A DNA stretch of 64,000 nt from Bacteroidota bacterium (GTDB lineage: Bacteria > Bacteroidota > Bacteroidia > Chitinophagales > Chitinophagaceae), in contig JAPLEO010000100.1 of NCBI GenBank assembly GCA_026391125.1, forward strand, positions 1 to 64,000, given 5' to 3'. Position numbers and translations under genes: made by a program. Under the pieces are notes generated by a model. That model was not told where the DNA came from. It ran no database searches and saw only the letters and a list, made by a program, of their open reading frames with translations. Below, one piece after another: positions 49,691-56,969 of this stretch. Position 1 is the first letter of the stretch, and each line of letters begins with the position of its first letter.

Positions 49691-49716
49691 GATAAAAGAT
49701 AAAAGTGAAAAATGGA
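49691..49716 (+). repeat. 26-nt purine-rich repeat after the M16 stop (direct copy)
   Basis: Exact copy of the unit ending the tract after mfd (9727-9752). It starts 13 nt past the M16 stop codon, preceded by one more GATAAAA. It forms a perfect 26-nt inverted pair with 49844-49869. Confidence 0.85.
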
Positions 49717-49746
49717 GTATCAATCGTCTCGATACAATGTTTTCTT

Positions 49747-49775
49747 AAACCCTTGGCATGCCAAGGGTTTTCTTT
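49747..49775 (+). terminator. Terminator palindrome of the M16 gene
   Basis: A perfect 24-nt palindrome (AAACCCTTGGCA joined to its complement, 49747-49770) that folds into a 10-bp stem with a CATG loop, followed by TCTTTT. Confidence 0.65.
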
Positions 49776-49794
49776 TATGAGTAAGATTATCGTA

Positions 49795-49822
49795 TAAAAA
49801 AAACCTAAGCAAAGCTTAGGTT
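49795..49822 (-). terminator. Terminator of the enoyl-CoA hydratase gene
   Basis: Nine-bp stem AACCTAAGC / GCTTAGGTT with a 3-nt loop, followed on the minus strand by a T-run. It is 59 nt past the stop of the enoyl-CoA hydratase gene. Confidence 0.75.
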
Positions 49823-49843
49823 AAATCGGTTAGACAATGACAG

Positions 49844-49869
49844 TCCATTTTTCACTTTTATCTTTTATC
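49844..49869 (-). repeat. 26-nt purine-rich repeat after the enoyl-CoA hydratase stop (inverted copy)
   Basis: Reverse complement of 49691-49716 with no mismatch. Read on the minus strand it lies 11 nt beyond the stop of the crotonase gene, the same position relative to the coding strand as the copies after mfd and the M16 gene. Confidence 0.85.
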
Positions 49870-49880
49870 TTTTCACTAAA

Positions 49881-50657
49881 TCACTTCCCAGAGAATATAG
49901 CTTTTCGCTTTTCTAAAAAAGCTGTCGCGCCTTCCACTCTGTCCTCTGTGTCAAAACTATCTGCGAAGGCTTTTACTTCTGTTTCATACCCGTCCTTTGT
50001 TTCATCAAAGACTGCATTTGCAGCTTCGATACATTTTGCAACTGCGATTGGGGCTTTGCTGTTGATGGTGCTTAATATTTCTGTTGCTTTGGCAATTAAA
50101 TTTTCTGAAGCAACTACATAGTTAACTAGTCCGTACGACAGAGCCGTTGCAGCATCGATCATTCCGGCGCTCATTAATAATTCTAATGCACGACCCTTGC
50201 CAATCAATTGTACCAATCTTTGTGTGCCGCCATATCCAGGAATCAAACCAAGGTTTACTTCTGGTTGTCCGAATCTTGCGTTCTCGGATGCAATTCTAAA
50301 ATGACAACTCATCGCCAACTCACATCCGCCACCCAATGCAAATCCGTTTACACATGCAACGATGGGTTTAGGTGAGTTTTCAATTCTGAAAAAAGTATCC
50401 TGTCCGGCTTTCGATAAGATCATCGCATCTGCTTTGCTCAATTGATTGAACTCACTAATGTCTGCACCTGCTACAAATGCTTTTGGTCCAGACCCAGTGA
50501 TGATCACAGATTTGATTGCATCATTCTCATACACTTCATCTAAAGCCTTGTTGAGATCGCTAAATACTGCGCCATTCAAAGCGTTTAATTTATCAGGGCG
50601 ATTGATGGTGATGGTGAAGATGTTGTTGTCTAAATTGGTAAGGATCGTAGTATACAT
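49881..50657 (-). CDS. Enoyl-CoA hydratase/isomerase (crotonase family)
   Basis: 258 aa. The N-terminal TITINRPDKLNALNG starts the crotonase fold. AFVAGADISEF and GFALGGGCELAMSC form the oxyanion hole and carry the first catalytic Glu. FGQPEVNLGLIPGYGGTQRL carries the second Glu (QPEV). Both glutamates present argues for a hydratase of short-chain enoyl-CoAs in fatty- or amino-acid breakdown. A pair of REP palindromes lies between this gene and the upstream B12-binding gene's 3' end. Confidence 0.92.
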   Translation of the reverse strand: MYTTILTNLDNNIFTITINRPDKLNALNGAVFSDLNKALDEVYENDAIKSVIITGSGPKAFVAGADISEFNQLSKADAMILSKAGQDTFFRIENSPKPIVACVNGFALGGGCELAMSCHFRIASENARFGQPEVNLGLIPGYGGTQRLVQLIGKGRALELLMSAGMIDAATALSYGLVNYVVASENLIAKATEILSTINSKAPIAVAKCIEAANAVFDETKDGYETEVKAFADSFDTEDRVEGATAFLEKRKAIFSGK

Positions 50658-50684
50658 AATATCATGTTTAGTAGTATCAGAGTG

Positions 50685-50774
50685 ACCCTAGGCTGAAGCC
50701 TAGGGTTAACATCGTTCTAGGTGTGAATGGTCTTTGCTTAGGACTATGTTAACCTCAGGCTTCAGCCTGAGGGT
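50685..50774. repeat. REP-like palindrome pair (BIME-like, no transposase)
   Basis: Two palindromes with the core GGCT-GA-AGCC (50685-50706, 10-bp arms) and its inverse with a TC loop (50753-50772, 9-bp arms). Each is flanked on the inner side by GTTAAC. This is the same architecture as the two clusters flanking the transposase at 58877-59296, so it is probably a non-autonomous copy. It fills most of the 131-nt intergenic region. Confidence 0.8.
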
Positions 50775-50788
50775 TTTATGTCGTTTTA

Positions 50789-51196
50789 TCAGAAGCTTCT
50801 ATGCTCGCTCACCCATTTTTTGATGTAGTCTGCAATTTCAGAAGTAGTGGTGCCTGGTGCAAATAAATCACCAACTCCCATTGCTTGCAATGTTTTCATA
50901 TCGTCTTCAGGAATAATGCCACCCCCTGTAAGTAATACATCGTTCATTTCTTTTTCCTTCATCAACGTAATGATCTTAGGGAATACGGTCATGTGTGCAC
51001 CAGAAAGAATGCTCACGCCAATGGCATCCACATCTTCTTGTAAAGCAGCATTCACTACCATTTCAGGAGTTTGACGAAGTCCGGTATAAATTACTTCCAT
51101 ACCTGCATCGCGCAGTGCGGTAGCAATAATTTTAGCGCCACGGTCGTGACCGTCTAATCCAACTTTGGCAACTAGCACGCGAATAGGTCTTTTCAT
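50789..51196 (-). CDS. Stand-alone cobalamin-binding domain of methylmalonyl-CoA mutase type
   Basis: 135 aa from the ATG at 51196 (a TTG two codons earlier is also open). The B12-binding motif DxHxxG is in [12 protein letters not shown], with LSGAHMT and [10 protein letters not shown] as the SxL and GG positions. Length matches the separate mutase C-terminal (small) domain. It would work with a catalytic subunit not seen here, converting succinyl-CoA and methylmalonyl-CoA or a related acyl-CoA. The neighbouring crotonase fits acyl-CoA metabolism. Confidence 0.88.
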   Translation of the reverse strand: MKRPIRVLVAKVGLDGHDRGAKIIATALRDAGMEVIYTGLRQTPEMVVNAALQEDVDAIGVSILSGAHMTVFPKIITLMKEKEMNDVLLTGGGIIPEDDMKTLQAMGVGDLFAPGTTTSEIADYIKKWVSEHRSF

Positions 51197-51242
51197 ATGC
51201 AATATTTAGAAACGAATCTGCCGTAAAATTAAACTAAAATGC

Positions 51243-52787
51243 CTATTGTAGTGGGGATGTTTCTTTTTTGGCTTTTTGGATCTTTTGTTTGAAATCCTGA
51301 CGCATTTGTTCGTTCATGCCTTTTAATAATAGGATCAGACTGCCTCTTTCTCTTGAATAAGGAGTGGTAATGCTATCGTATAAAACCACTTCTTTGAAGT
51401 TTTTGAGAAAATCGTAATCCATTTCGTGAATATCATCTGTTACTAAAACGATATTCTCAAAATGCAGGGAATCGGGCATCCAATATAAAAAACTGGCATT
51501 ATCACTATAGGTTTCGGGTAACCGATATTTTTTAGCATAGTAATTCAATGCACCAGCTTCGCCATAGTTGTCGCAGTAAACTAAAGTGTTTTTCTTTTCT
51601 ACATCGCTGAGCGAATGAAATGCTTTGGCAGATTTGCTGGCCATTTCTTCCCATCCTAGCATATCTGCAAAATCCATTGGAATTGGATGTGATTCGCCGT
51701 CTTCCCATTTGAGTACTCCAAATTTTTTCGTATTCTTTTTTTCGTAGTAGGCAGCCAAATTCGCAGGCTTCATGATGGGTAGTGCAATAGGTACAACAAA
51801 ATATCCCAAGATCAAAGGGATGCCAATTAAAATTCCCCTCACTAATTGATGACGTTGCTTCGTGATCATTTCCAATTGATAAGATCCAAACGCAAGCAAT
51901 ACAGGATATGCGCCCATGGCATAATAGTTCTTTCCATGCAAGGCTAATAATAATCCGATTACGAATAAATATGCGAGCCCAACAAAACGAAATTCTTTTA
52001 AACTGCGCACAAACAAAAGCGCAAATAAACCAGTTAGCCAAACAAAGACCACCGGGAAATTCATAATGATTTGATCGATCAAAAAACTACTTGGACTGAT
52101 ATATTGCAATTGTGTTTGCTGCAATTTATTCATGTGAAAAGCCACTGGGAAATGGTGCTGGTATTGCCAAATAAAATTTGGTAGAAATAACAAAACTCCA
52201 ATGATCACAGAAAAATACAGGTGTTTGTTTTTAAAAATACTGCGTTGCTCACTGAACAGTAACCCTAGTAATAAGCTAACAATATAAAAGATCACAGAGT
52301 ATTTACTTAACATACCTAAGCCACAACAAATTCCTAATAGGTATAGCCATATTACTTCCTGTGTTTGTATAAAACGAATGATCGTATACACGAGGGCAGT
52401 CCAAAAAAATATTTCTAAAAAGTTGGGCTGAAATAATAAATGCATCCTCAGAAAGGCGCCGAAAAAAAATGAAAGAAAGACCAAGATGATTGCAAAAGTT
52501 CTACCACCCAATGAGAGTACCAACTTTCCAGAAACGATCATCGTGATGGCTCCGAAAAAGGAAGGCCAGAATTTCAACCAAAGTACACTGTTGGGGAATA
52601 GATGTGTGGTCCATGCAAACAAAGACAATAGAGGAGGAACTTCCATAAATCCCCAGGCCAAATGATTCCCTTCTGCAACATAGAGCATTTCATCCCGATG
52701 AGGTTCGTAGATGCCGTTTTGTAAAAGAAAGGGGGCAATGAATTTTACAATTGCCAAGAAATATAAAAGCCTGTTAGCTTGTTTCAT
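51243..52787 (-). CDS. GT39/ArnT-like membrane glycosyltransferase
   Basis: 514 aa with about ten to twelve membrane helices in the N-terminal ~350 residues and a soluble C-terminal domain. The first extracytoplasmic loop has the conserved acidic motif (YEPHRDEMLYVAEGNHLAWG) of the PMT/ArnT GT-C fold, and a PPLLSLFAW block follows. These enzymes use lipid-linked sugars at the periplasmic face to modify lipid A, proteins or glycans; the acceptor is unknown. The gene lies 52 nt after the gltX stop, same strand. An AATCTTTG box abuts the ATG. Confidence 0.82.
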   Translation of the reverse strand: MKQANRLLYFLAIVKFIAPFLLQNGIYEPHRDEMLYVAEGNHLAWGFMEVPPLLSLFAWTTHLFPNSVLWLKFWPSFFGAITMIVSGKLVLSLGGRTFAIILVFLSFFFGAFLRMHLLFQPNFLEIFFWTALVYTIIRFIQTQEVIWLYLLGICCGLGMLSKYSVIFYIVSLLLGLLFSEQRSIFKNKHLYFSVIIGVLLFLPNFIWQYQHHFPVAFHMNKLQQTQLQYISPSSFLIDQIIMNFPVVFVWLTGLFALLFVRSLKEFRFVGLAYLFVIGLLLALHGKNYYAMGAYPVLLAFGSYQLEMITKQRHQLVRGILIGIPLILGYFVVPIALPIMKPANLAAYYEKKNTKKFGVLKWEDGESHPIPMDFADMLGWEEMASKSAKAFHSLSDVEKKNTLVYCDNYGEAGALNYYAKKYRLPETYSDNASFLYWMPDSLHFENIVLVTDDIHEMDYDFLKNFKEVVLYDSITTPYSRERGSLILLLKGMNEQMRQDFKQKIQKAKKETSPLQ

Positions 52788-52839
52788 GCAAAGATTTGCA
52801 GAAAGATACCAACAGGCTTTTTAAGTAAGAATTAAAATA

Positions 52840-54372
52840 TTATGAATGGAGTAGTCCCATCACTTTTTTAATTCTTGTTATAGTTTCATGTCTGCCAATG
52901 GTGGCAGCAATCTCAAATACACCCGGACCAAATTTGCCACCTACCAACATGATTCTTAATGGCAACATCAGTTCACCTGGTTTAAGTTGATTAGCAGCAG
53001 CAAGTTCTTTAAATTCTGTTTCCAAATCGGTTGCTTCCCAAACAGAACTTAATTCATAAGCACGAATCAATTCAGCGAAGAACATATTTTTCTTTTCATC
53101 CCATTTTGGTTTCACGGCAGCAATATCGATTTGCTCTGGTAATTGAAAAAAGAAGGAAGCCTGTTGTACAAAATCACTTAATAAAGTACAACGGTCTTTC
53201 ACCAAATCGATTGCCTTTGCTAATAATGCATCGTCAGTTACAGTAATGCCTGCTTCAGCAAAATATTTTTGAATACTCAGCTCTAATTCCTTTGCTGACT
53301 TACGTTTGATCCATTCGTGGTTATACCATTTTGCTTTTTCATAATCGAACTTGGCGCCGCCTTTGTGCACGCGGTCCATCGAAAACTTTGCAATCAATTC
53401 ATCCATTGTAAAGATCTCTTGATCAGTACCATCGTTCCAACCTAGCATGGCTAATAAGTTTACAAAAGCTTCTGGTAAAAATCCGCGCTCTTTAAAACCT
53501 ATAGTTGTTTCATTGGTTTTCGGATCGGTCCAGTCGCTCGCAAACACCGGAAACCCTAAACGGTCTCCATCGCGCTTGCTTAGTTTTCCATTACCATCGG
53601 GCTTTAAGATCAATGGTAAGTGTGCCCATTCAGGCATTTCATTTTTCCATCCTAAATAATCCCATAATAATAAGTGTACGGGTGCAGATGGCAACCACTC
53701 TTCACCACGAAAAGCATGACTGATCTTCATCAAATAATCATCCACCACCACTGCCAAATGGTAAGTTGGCATTCCATCTCCCTTCAACAAAACTTTATCA
53801 TCTACTTGTGATGTATTGAAATTTACTTCGCCACGAATCATATCGTTAAATGAAACTGTTTCGTTGACTGGCATTTTAATACGAATCACGTAGGGTGTAC
53901 CAGCAGCTAATAAGGTAGCAACTTCATCAGCGGTTAGCGTTAATGAATTGCGCATTTTATCGCGCAGTGTATGATTGTATTGTGGAGAAGGATTTTCTGC
54001 GGTTTTATATTCGGTACGCATTGCCTCCAGATCTGCAGGAGTATCAAATGCATAGTAGGCGTATCCATCAATTACTAATTGCTCTGCGTATTGGCGATAG
54101 TTGGCTTTTCTTTCGCTTTGGCGATAGGGTGCAAATGGGCCACCATGCATTGGACTTTCATCGGGAACAATGCCACACCATTTCAAGGTTTCAAAAATAT
54201 AGGCTTCAGCGCCTTCCACAAAACGTGTTTGGTCGGTGTCTTCGATACGTACAATAAAATCTCCGCCATTTTGTTTTGCAAATAAATAGTTGAAAAGAAC
54301 GGTTCTCACACCGCCTAAATGCAATCCACCCGTGGGCGATGGTGCAAAACGAACTCTAATTTTCTTTGTCAT
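52840..54372 (-). CDS. gltX: Glutamate-tRNA ligase
   Basis: 510 aa class I aminoacyl-tRNA synthetase. The HIGH-type motif is PSPTGGLHLGGVR near residues 11-23. The KMSKS-type motif is KLSKRDG near 265. RIEDTDQTR binds glutamate/ATP. Charges tRNA-Glu in the cytoplasm. Divergent from the polysaccharide deacetylase gene with 63 nt between the starts. A perfect TATCTTTG box ends only 7 nt before the ATG. Confidence 0.95.
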   Translation of the reverse strand: MTKKIRVRFAPSPTGGLHLGGVRTVLFNYLFAKQNGGDFIVRIEDTDQTRFVEGAEAYIFETLKWCGIVPDESPMHGGPFAPYRQSERKANYRQYAEQLVIDGYAYYAFDTPADLEAMRTEYKTAENPSPQYNHTLRDKMRNSLTLTADEVATLLAAGTPYVIRIKMPVNETVSFNDMIRGEVNFNTSQVDDKVLLKGDGMPTYHLAVVVDDYLMKISHAFRGEEWLPSAPVHLLLWDYLGWKNEMPEWAHLPLILKPDGNGKLSKRDGDRLGFPVFASDWTDPKTNETTIGFKERGFLPEAFVNLLAMLGWNDGTDQEIFTMDELIAKFSMDRVHKGGAKFDYEKAKWYNHEWIKRKSAKELELSIQKYFAEAGITVTDDALLAKAIDLVKDRCTLLSDFVQQASFFFQLPEQIDIAAVKPKWDEKKNMFFAELIRAYELSSVWEATDLETEFKELAAANQLKPGELMLPLRIMLVGGKFGPGVFEIAATIGRHETITRIKKVMGLLHS

Positions 54373-54379
54373 AAGGCAA

Positions 54380-54387
54380 CAAAGATA
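54380..54387 (-). promoter_or_regulatory. -7 box (TATCTTTG) adjacent to gltX start
   Basis: Exact TAnnTTTG on the minus strand with 7 nt to the ATG, implying a leader of a few nucleotides at most. Confidence 0.5.
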
Positions 54388-54435
54388 AACTTTGAAACTG
54401 CGTTCTGAACCGCCATTGATAAATATCTTTACAAC

Positions 54436-55089
54436 ATGTATTTTGTAAAAGCACCTTTTTGGTTAAGAAGCCTGTATCGTTCATTGGTATGGAAGATCCC
54501 TGAAAAGGAGAAAATACTGTATTTGACCTTCGATGATGGTCCGCATGAAACGGCCACTCCATTTGTGCTGGATGAGCTAAAAAGGTATGGTGCAAGCGCT
54601 ACATTTTTTTGTATTGGCAAAAATGTGGATGAACACAGCAGCATTTATCAGCGGATCCTTGAGGAGGGGCATCGGGTGGGTAACCATACGCAGAACCATT
54701 TAAACGGTTGGAAGGTTTCTGAAGAAGACTATCTCAATAATATCGATCAAGCCGCCAAAACCATACATAGCAACCTTTTCAGACCGCCTTATGGAAGAAT
54801 TAAGAAGGGGGCCATTAATAAGGTGAAAGACCTGATCGAAAAGAACGCGAAAGAGCGGGGAATTTTTTCTCAAGCCAAAATAGTTATGTGGGATGTATTG
54901 AGTGGCGATTTTGATACCAACCTATCGCTGAGTAAGTGCGTGAACAATGTTGTAACGAATGCCTCTGCCGGGAGCATTATTGTTTTTCACGATAGTGCCA
55001 AAGCCTTTGAAAGGTTATCATTTGCCTTGCCAACGGTATTAAAATATTATACAGAATTGGGATATCAATTCAGGGTATTACCTGATTAA
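54436..55089 (+). CDS. NodB-type polysaccharide deacetylase
   Basis: 217 aa. The metal-binding triad is readable: TFDDGP (Asp33 base, Asp34 ligand) and NHTQNH (His84, His88). RPPYG is at 116-120, and the C-terminal motif is IIVFHDS. Removes N- or O-acetyl groups from glycans such as peptidoglycan, chitin-like or exported polysaccharides. No clear signal peptide, but a hydrophobic N-terminus (FWLRSLYRSLVW) could associate with the membrane. Ends with a strong terminator. Confidence 0.9.
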   Translation: MYFVKAPFWLRSLYRSLVWKIPEKEKILYLTFDDGPHETATPFVLDELKRYGASATFFCIGKNVDEHSSIYQRILEEGHRVGNHTQNHLNGWKVSEEDYLNNIDQAAKTIHSNLFRPPYGRIKKGAINKVKDLIEKNAKERGIFSQAKIVMWDVLSGDFDTNLSLSKCVNNVVTNASAGSIIVFHDSAKAFERLSFALPTVLKYYTELGYQFRVLPD

Positions 55090-55120
55090 AGGGGTAATGG
55101 AGGGGCTATAAAAAAAGAGT

Positions 55121-55149
55121 GGCCAGTGTAGAAACACCGGCCCGTTTTT
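55121..55149 (+). terminator. Terminator of the polysaccharide deacetylase gene
   Basis: Eight paired bases with one mismatch (GGCCaGTGT / ACACcGGCC) and an AGAA loop, then CG and five T residues. Confidence 0.8.
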
Positions 55150-55421
55150 AATCCGTACCCTATGAAAACATTCTTCCAAGCCACGTATTGCTACGAGCTT
55201 AATATATTGATAATTAATCTATTATGTTGTTGATTAGGGTTTACCACACTATCTTTTCGTACCATTTAAACGAATGCTTTCCAGCAGATTCATTATTAAT
55301 GTTCCACTTCTATTAAACGGCGGTCATTCTCTTTTTATTTTGCAGCCCTTAAAAAAAAGCAGATTATTTTTTTGAAACAGCTTTTCAACTTTATTAAATC
55401 TAAAAGATGGAATTTTGCAAT
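55150..55421. other. Non-coding stretch upstream of tatD family gene
   Basis: About 270 AT-rich nt without a supportable gene. The only ATG frame of note encodes 23 residues from 55161 (MKTFFQATYCYELNILI...), with no supporting context. Two -7-like strings (TTATTTTG near 55346 and GAATTTTG at 55410-55417) may drive the TatD-family gene. No tRNA or structured RNA was recognised. Confidence 0.45.
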
Positions 55422-56207
55422 ATGAGGATAATTGATACCCACGCCCATTTATATTCCGAAGAATTTCAGGAAGATATCGATCAAGTGATAGAAAGGGCTC
55501 AAAAAATAGGAGTTTCTACTATTTATCTGCCAGCTATTGATAGTTCTGAGACGGCATCGATGTTGAAGCTCGAAGAAAAATTTCCTGGAACCTGTATTGC
55601 CATGATGGGTTTACATCCTTGCTATGTAAAAGAAAATGTGGGGGATGAGTTGGCGCATGTCAGATCCTGGTTAGATAAAAGGGATTTTGTGGCAATTGGA
55701 GAGATCGGGTTAGATTTTTATTGGGATAAGACATTTACTGATCAACAATATGAGGCATTCGATACACAAATGCAGTGGGCATTAGAATTAAACAAACCAA
55801 TAGTGATTCACACGCGTAATGCGATGCAAGAAACCATCAATCGTGTAAAACCATTTGCACAAAAAGGATTGAAAGGAATTTTCCATTGCTTTAGTGGCAG
55901 TGCAGAATCGGCCAAGCAAATCATAGACCTCGGATTTTTAATGGGAATTGGTGGAGTCATCACCTATAAAAATGCTGGATTACCAGAAGCGTTGGCGAAT
56001 GTGGGATTAGAACATTTGGTTTTAGAAACCGATGCGCCTTATTTAACACCTGTTCCTTTCAGAGGCAAGAGAAATGAAAGTAGTTACTTATCTTATATCA
56101 TCAGCAAACTAGCAGCAACCAAAGGGGTTTCAGAGGAAGAAGTAGCTAGGGTCACCACAATGAATGCAGAAATGATATTCCAACACCCTATATTTGCAGC
56201 CCAATAA
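55422..56207 (+). CDS. TatD-family metal-dependent DNase/hydrolase
   Basis: 261 aa from the ATG at 55422 (MRIIDTHAHLY), which is the usual TatD N-terminus. A second ATG five codons upstream is possible but overlaps a -7-like box. Metal ligands: DTHAH, GEIGLDFYW (Glu), VIHTRNA, FHCFSG and the late Asp in LETDAPYLTP. Members are 3'-5' DNases or D-aminoacyl-tRNA-related hydrolases. The stop codon lies 2 nt before the tRNA-Ser gene, whose promoter-like box is inside this coding sequence. Confidence 0.92.
   Translation: MRIIDTHAHLYSEEFQEDIDQVIERAQKIGVSTIYLPAIDSSETASMLKLEEKFPGTCIAMMGLHPCYVKENVGDELAHVRSWLDKRDFVAIGEIGLDFYWDKTFTDQQYEAFDTQMQWALELNKPIVIHTRNAMQETINRVKPFAQKGLKGIFHCFSGSAESAKQIIDLGFLMGIGGVITYKNAGLPEALANVGLEHLVLETDAPYLTPVPFRGKRNESSYLSYIISKLAATKGVSEEEVARVTTMNAEMIFQHPIFAAQ
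56189..56196 (+). promoter_or_regulatory. -7 box (TATATTTG) for tRNA-Ser, inside the TatD gene end
   Basis: Exact TAnnTTTG match 13 nt before the first base of mature tRNA-Ser and identical to the mfd box. It overlaps the codons for the C-terminal residues of the TatD-like protein. Confidence 0.55.
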
Positions 56208-56209
56208 AC

Positions 56210-56294
56210 AGAGAGGTGTCCGAGTGGTTGAAGGAGCACGCCTGGAAAGTGTGTATACGGCAACGTATCGAGGGTTCGAATCCCTTCCTCTCTG
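56210..56294 (+). tRNA. tRNA-Ser (anticodon GGA)
   Basis: 85 nt. The 7-bp acceptor stem is AGAGAGG / CCTCTCT with discriminator G. The D-stem is TCC/GGA, the anticodon stem CACGC/GTGTG around the CTGGAAA loop (anticodon GGA at 56244-56246), and a long class II variable arm (TATACGGCAACGTATC) follows. The T-arm is GAGGGTTCGAATCCCTT. CCA is not fully encoded. Reads UCC/UCU codons. Confidence 0.95.
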
Positions 56295-56300
56295 CAAAAA

Positions 56301-56330
56301 AAAGTCCAGCATCATTGCTGGACTTTTTTT
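56301..56330. terminator. Bidirectional terminator after tRNA-Ser
   Basis: Perfect stem AAAGTCCAGCA / TGCTGGACTTT with a TCAT loop, followed by T-runs on both strands. It serves the tRNA on plus and the PepSY-type gene on minus. Confidence 0.85.
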
Positions 56331-56337
56331 GTAGTGT

Positions 56338-56958
56338 TTAAGGAACAAACATTCGATATAATAAATAGAGCAGCATCGTTCCAATCAAGGCAATGAGTAA
56401 CCCACTCCATTTTTTTCTTTTGATATATAGGATCAGGATCATACCTGTTAAAGAAACAAGCACCATGAGTACTGCGGCAATGTCAATGACCCAAGACCAT
56501 TTAGATCCGGTGTCGCGGCCTTTGTGTAAGTCGTTCATGATGCCCACAATACCCGCACGCAAAAGAGTGATTTCATAACGCCCGTTTTCGCGATTGATAA
56601 ATGCATCTGCTGCATAACCGGGCCCTTTGAAAGAAACGGTGCACTGCGATTCATCAATTCTAAATTCGCTTACTGCTGCTTTGATATTGTGATTCTTTCT
56701 GAGCCATTCTACAATTTCAAGCTTCGCAATTTTATTAGTGTCTTTATTGCTCACCCAATTGCTATCTAGTTTTCCTTTCTCTTGAGTTGTTTTTAATTCA
56801 CCTGCAAAGTAATCGGGATGATTTAAAGTAATCCCAGTTACCGAAAAGAAAAAGACAATCGCAAAGCTGATCATTGATCCATAAATATGCAACCAACGCG
56901 AAAGCATCGCAACATTTCTTTCTAATGCAATTCTAGATTTTGATTTTGTAGTAGCCAC
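56338..56958 (-). CDS. PepSY-associated transmembrane protein
   Basis: 206 aa. An N-terminal amphipathic/basic segment is followed by TM1 (SMISFAIVFFFSVTGITLN) with the conserved His-Pro after it (NHPDYF). A periplasmic PepSY-like region (~55-135) follows, with two C-terminal helices (WVIDIAAVLMVLVSLTGMIL and LLIALIGTMLLYLLYRMF). This is the small PepSY_TM form linked with iron or flavin reduction. Eleven nt downstream of the ApbE-DUF2271 gene, so co-transcribed. Likely an electron conduit or FMN acceptor partner (inference). Confidence 0.82.
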   Translation of the reverse strand: MATTKSKSRIALERNVAMLSRWLHIYGSMISFAIVFFFSVTGITLNHPDYFAGELKTTQEKGKLDSNWVSNKDTNKIAKLEIVEWLRKNHNIKAAVSEFRIDESQCTVSFKGPGYAADAFINRENGRYEITLLRAGIVGIMNDLHKGRDTGSKWSWVIDIAAVLMVLVSLTGMILILYIKRKKWSGLLIALIGTMLLYLLYRMFVP

Positions 56959-56969
56959 GATCCGGATAA

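Noticed and set aside
51532-52041. 169-aa minus-strand frame inside the GT39 gene
   Set aside because: Same-strand overlap in another frame with an improbable composition (Trp/Cys rich). It is a shadow of the GT39 gene.
55161-55232. 23-codon frame in the region before the TatD-like gene
   Set aside because: Too short, with no ribosome-binding or conservation evidence.
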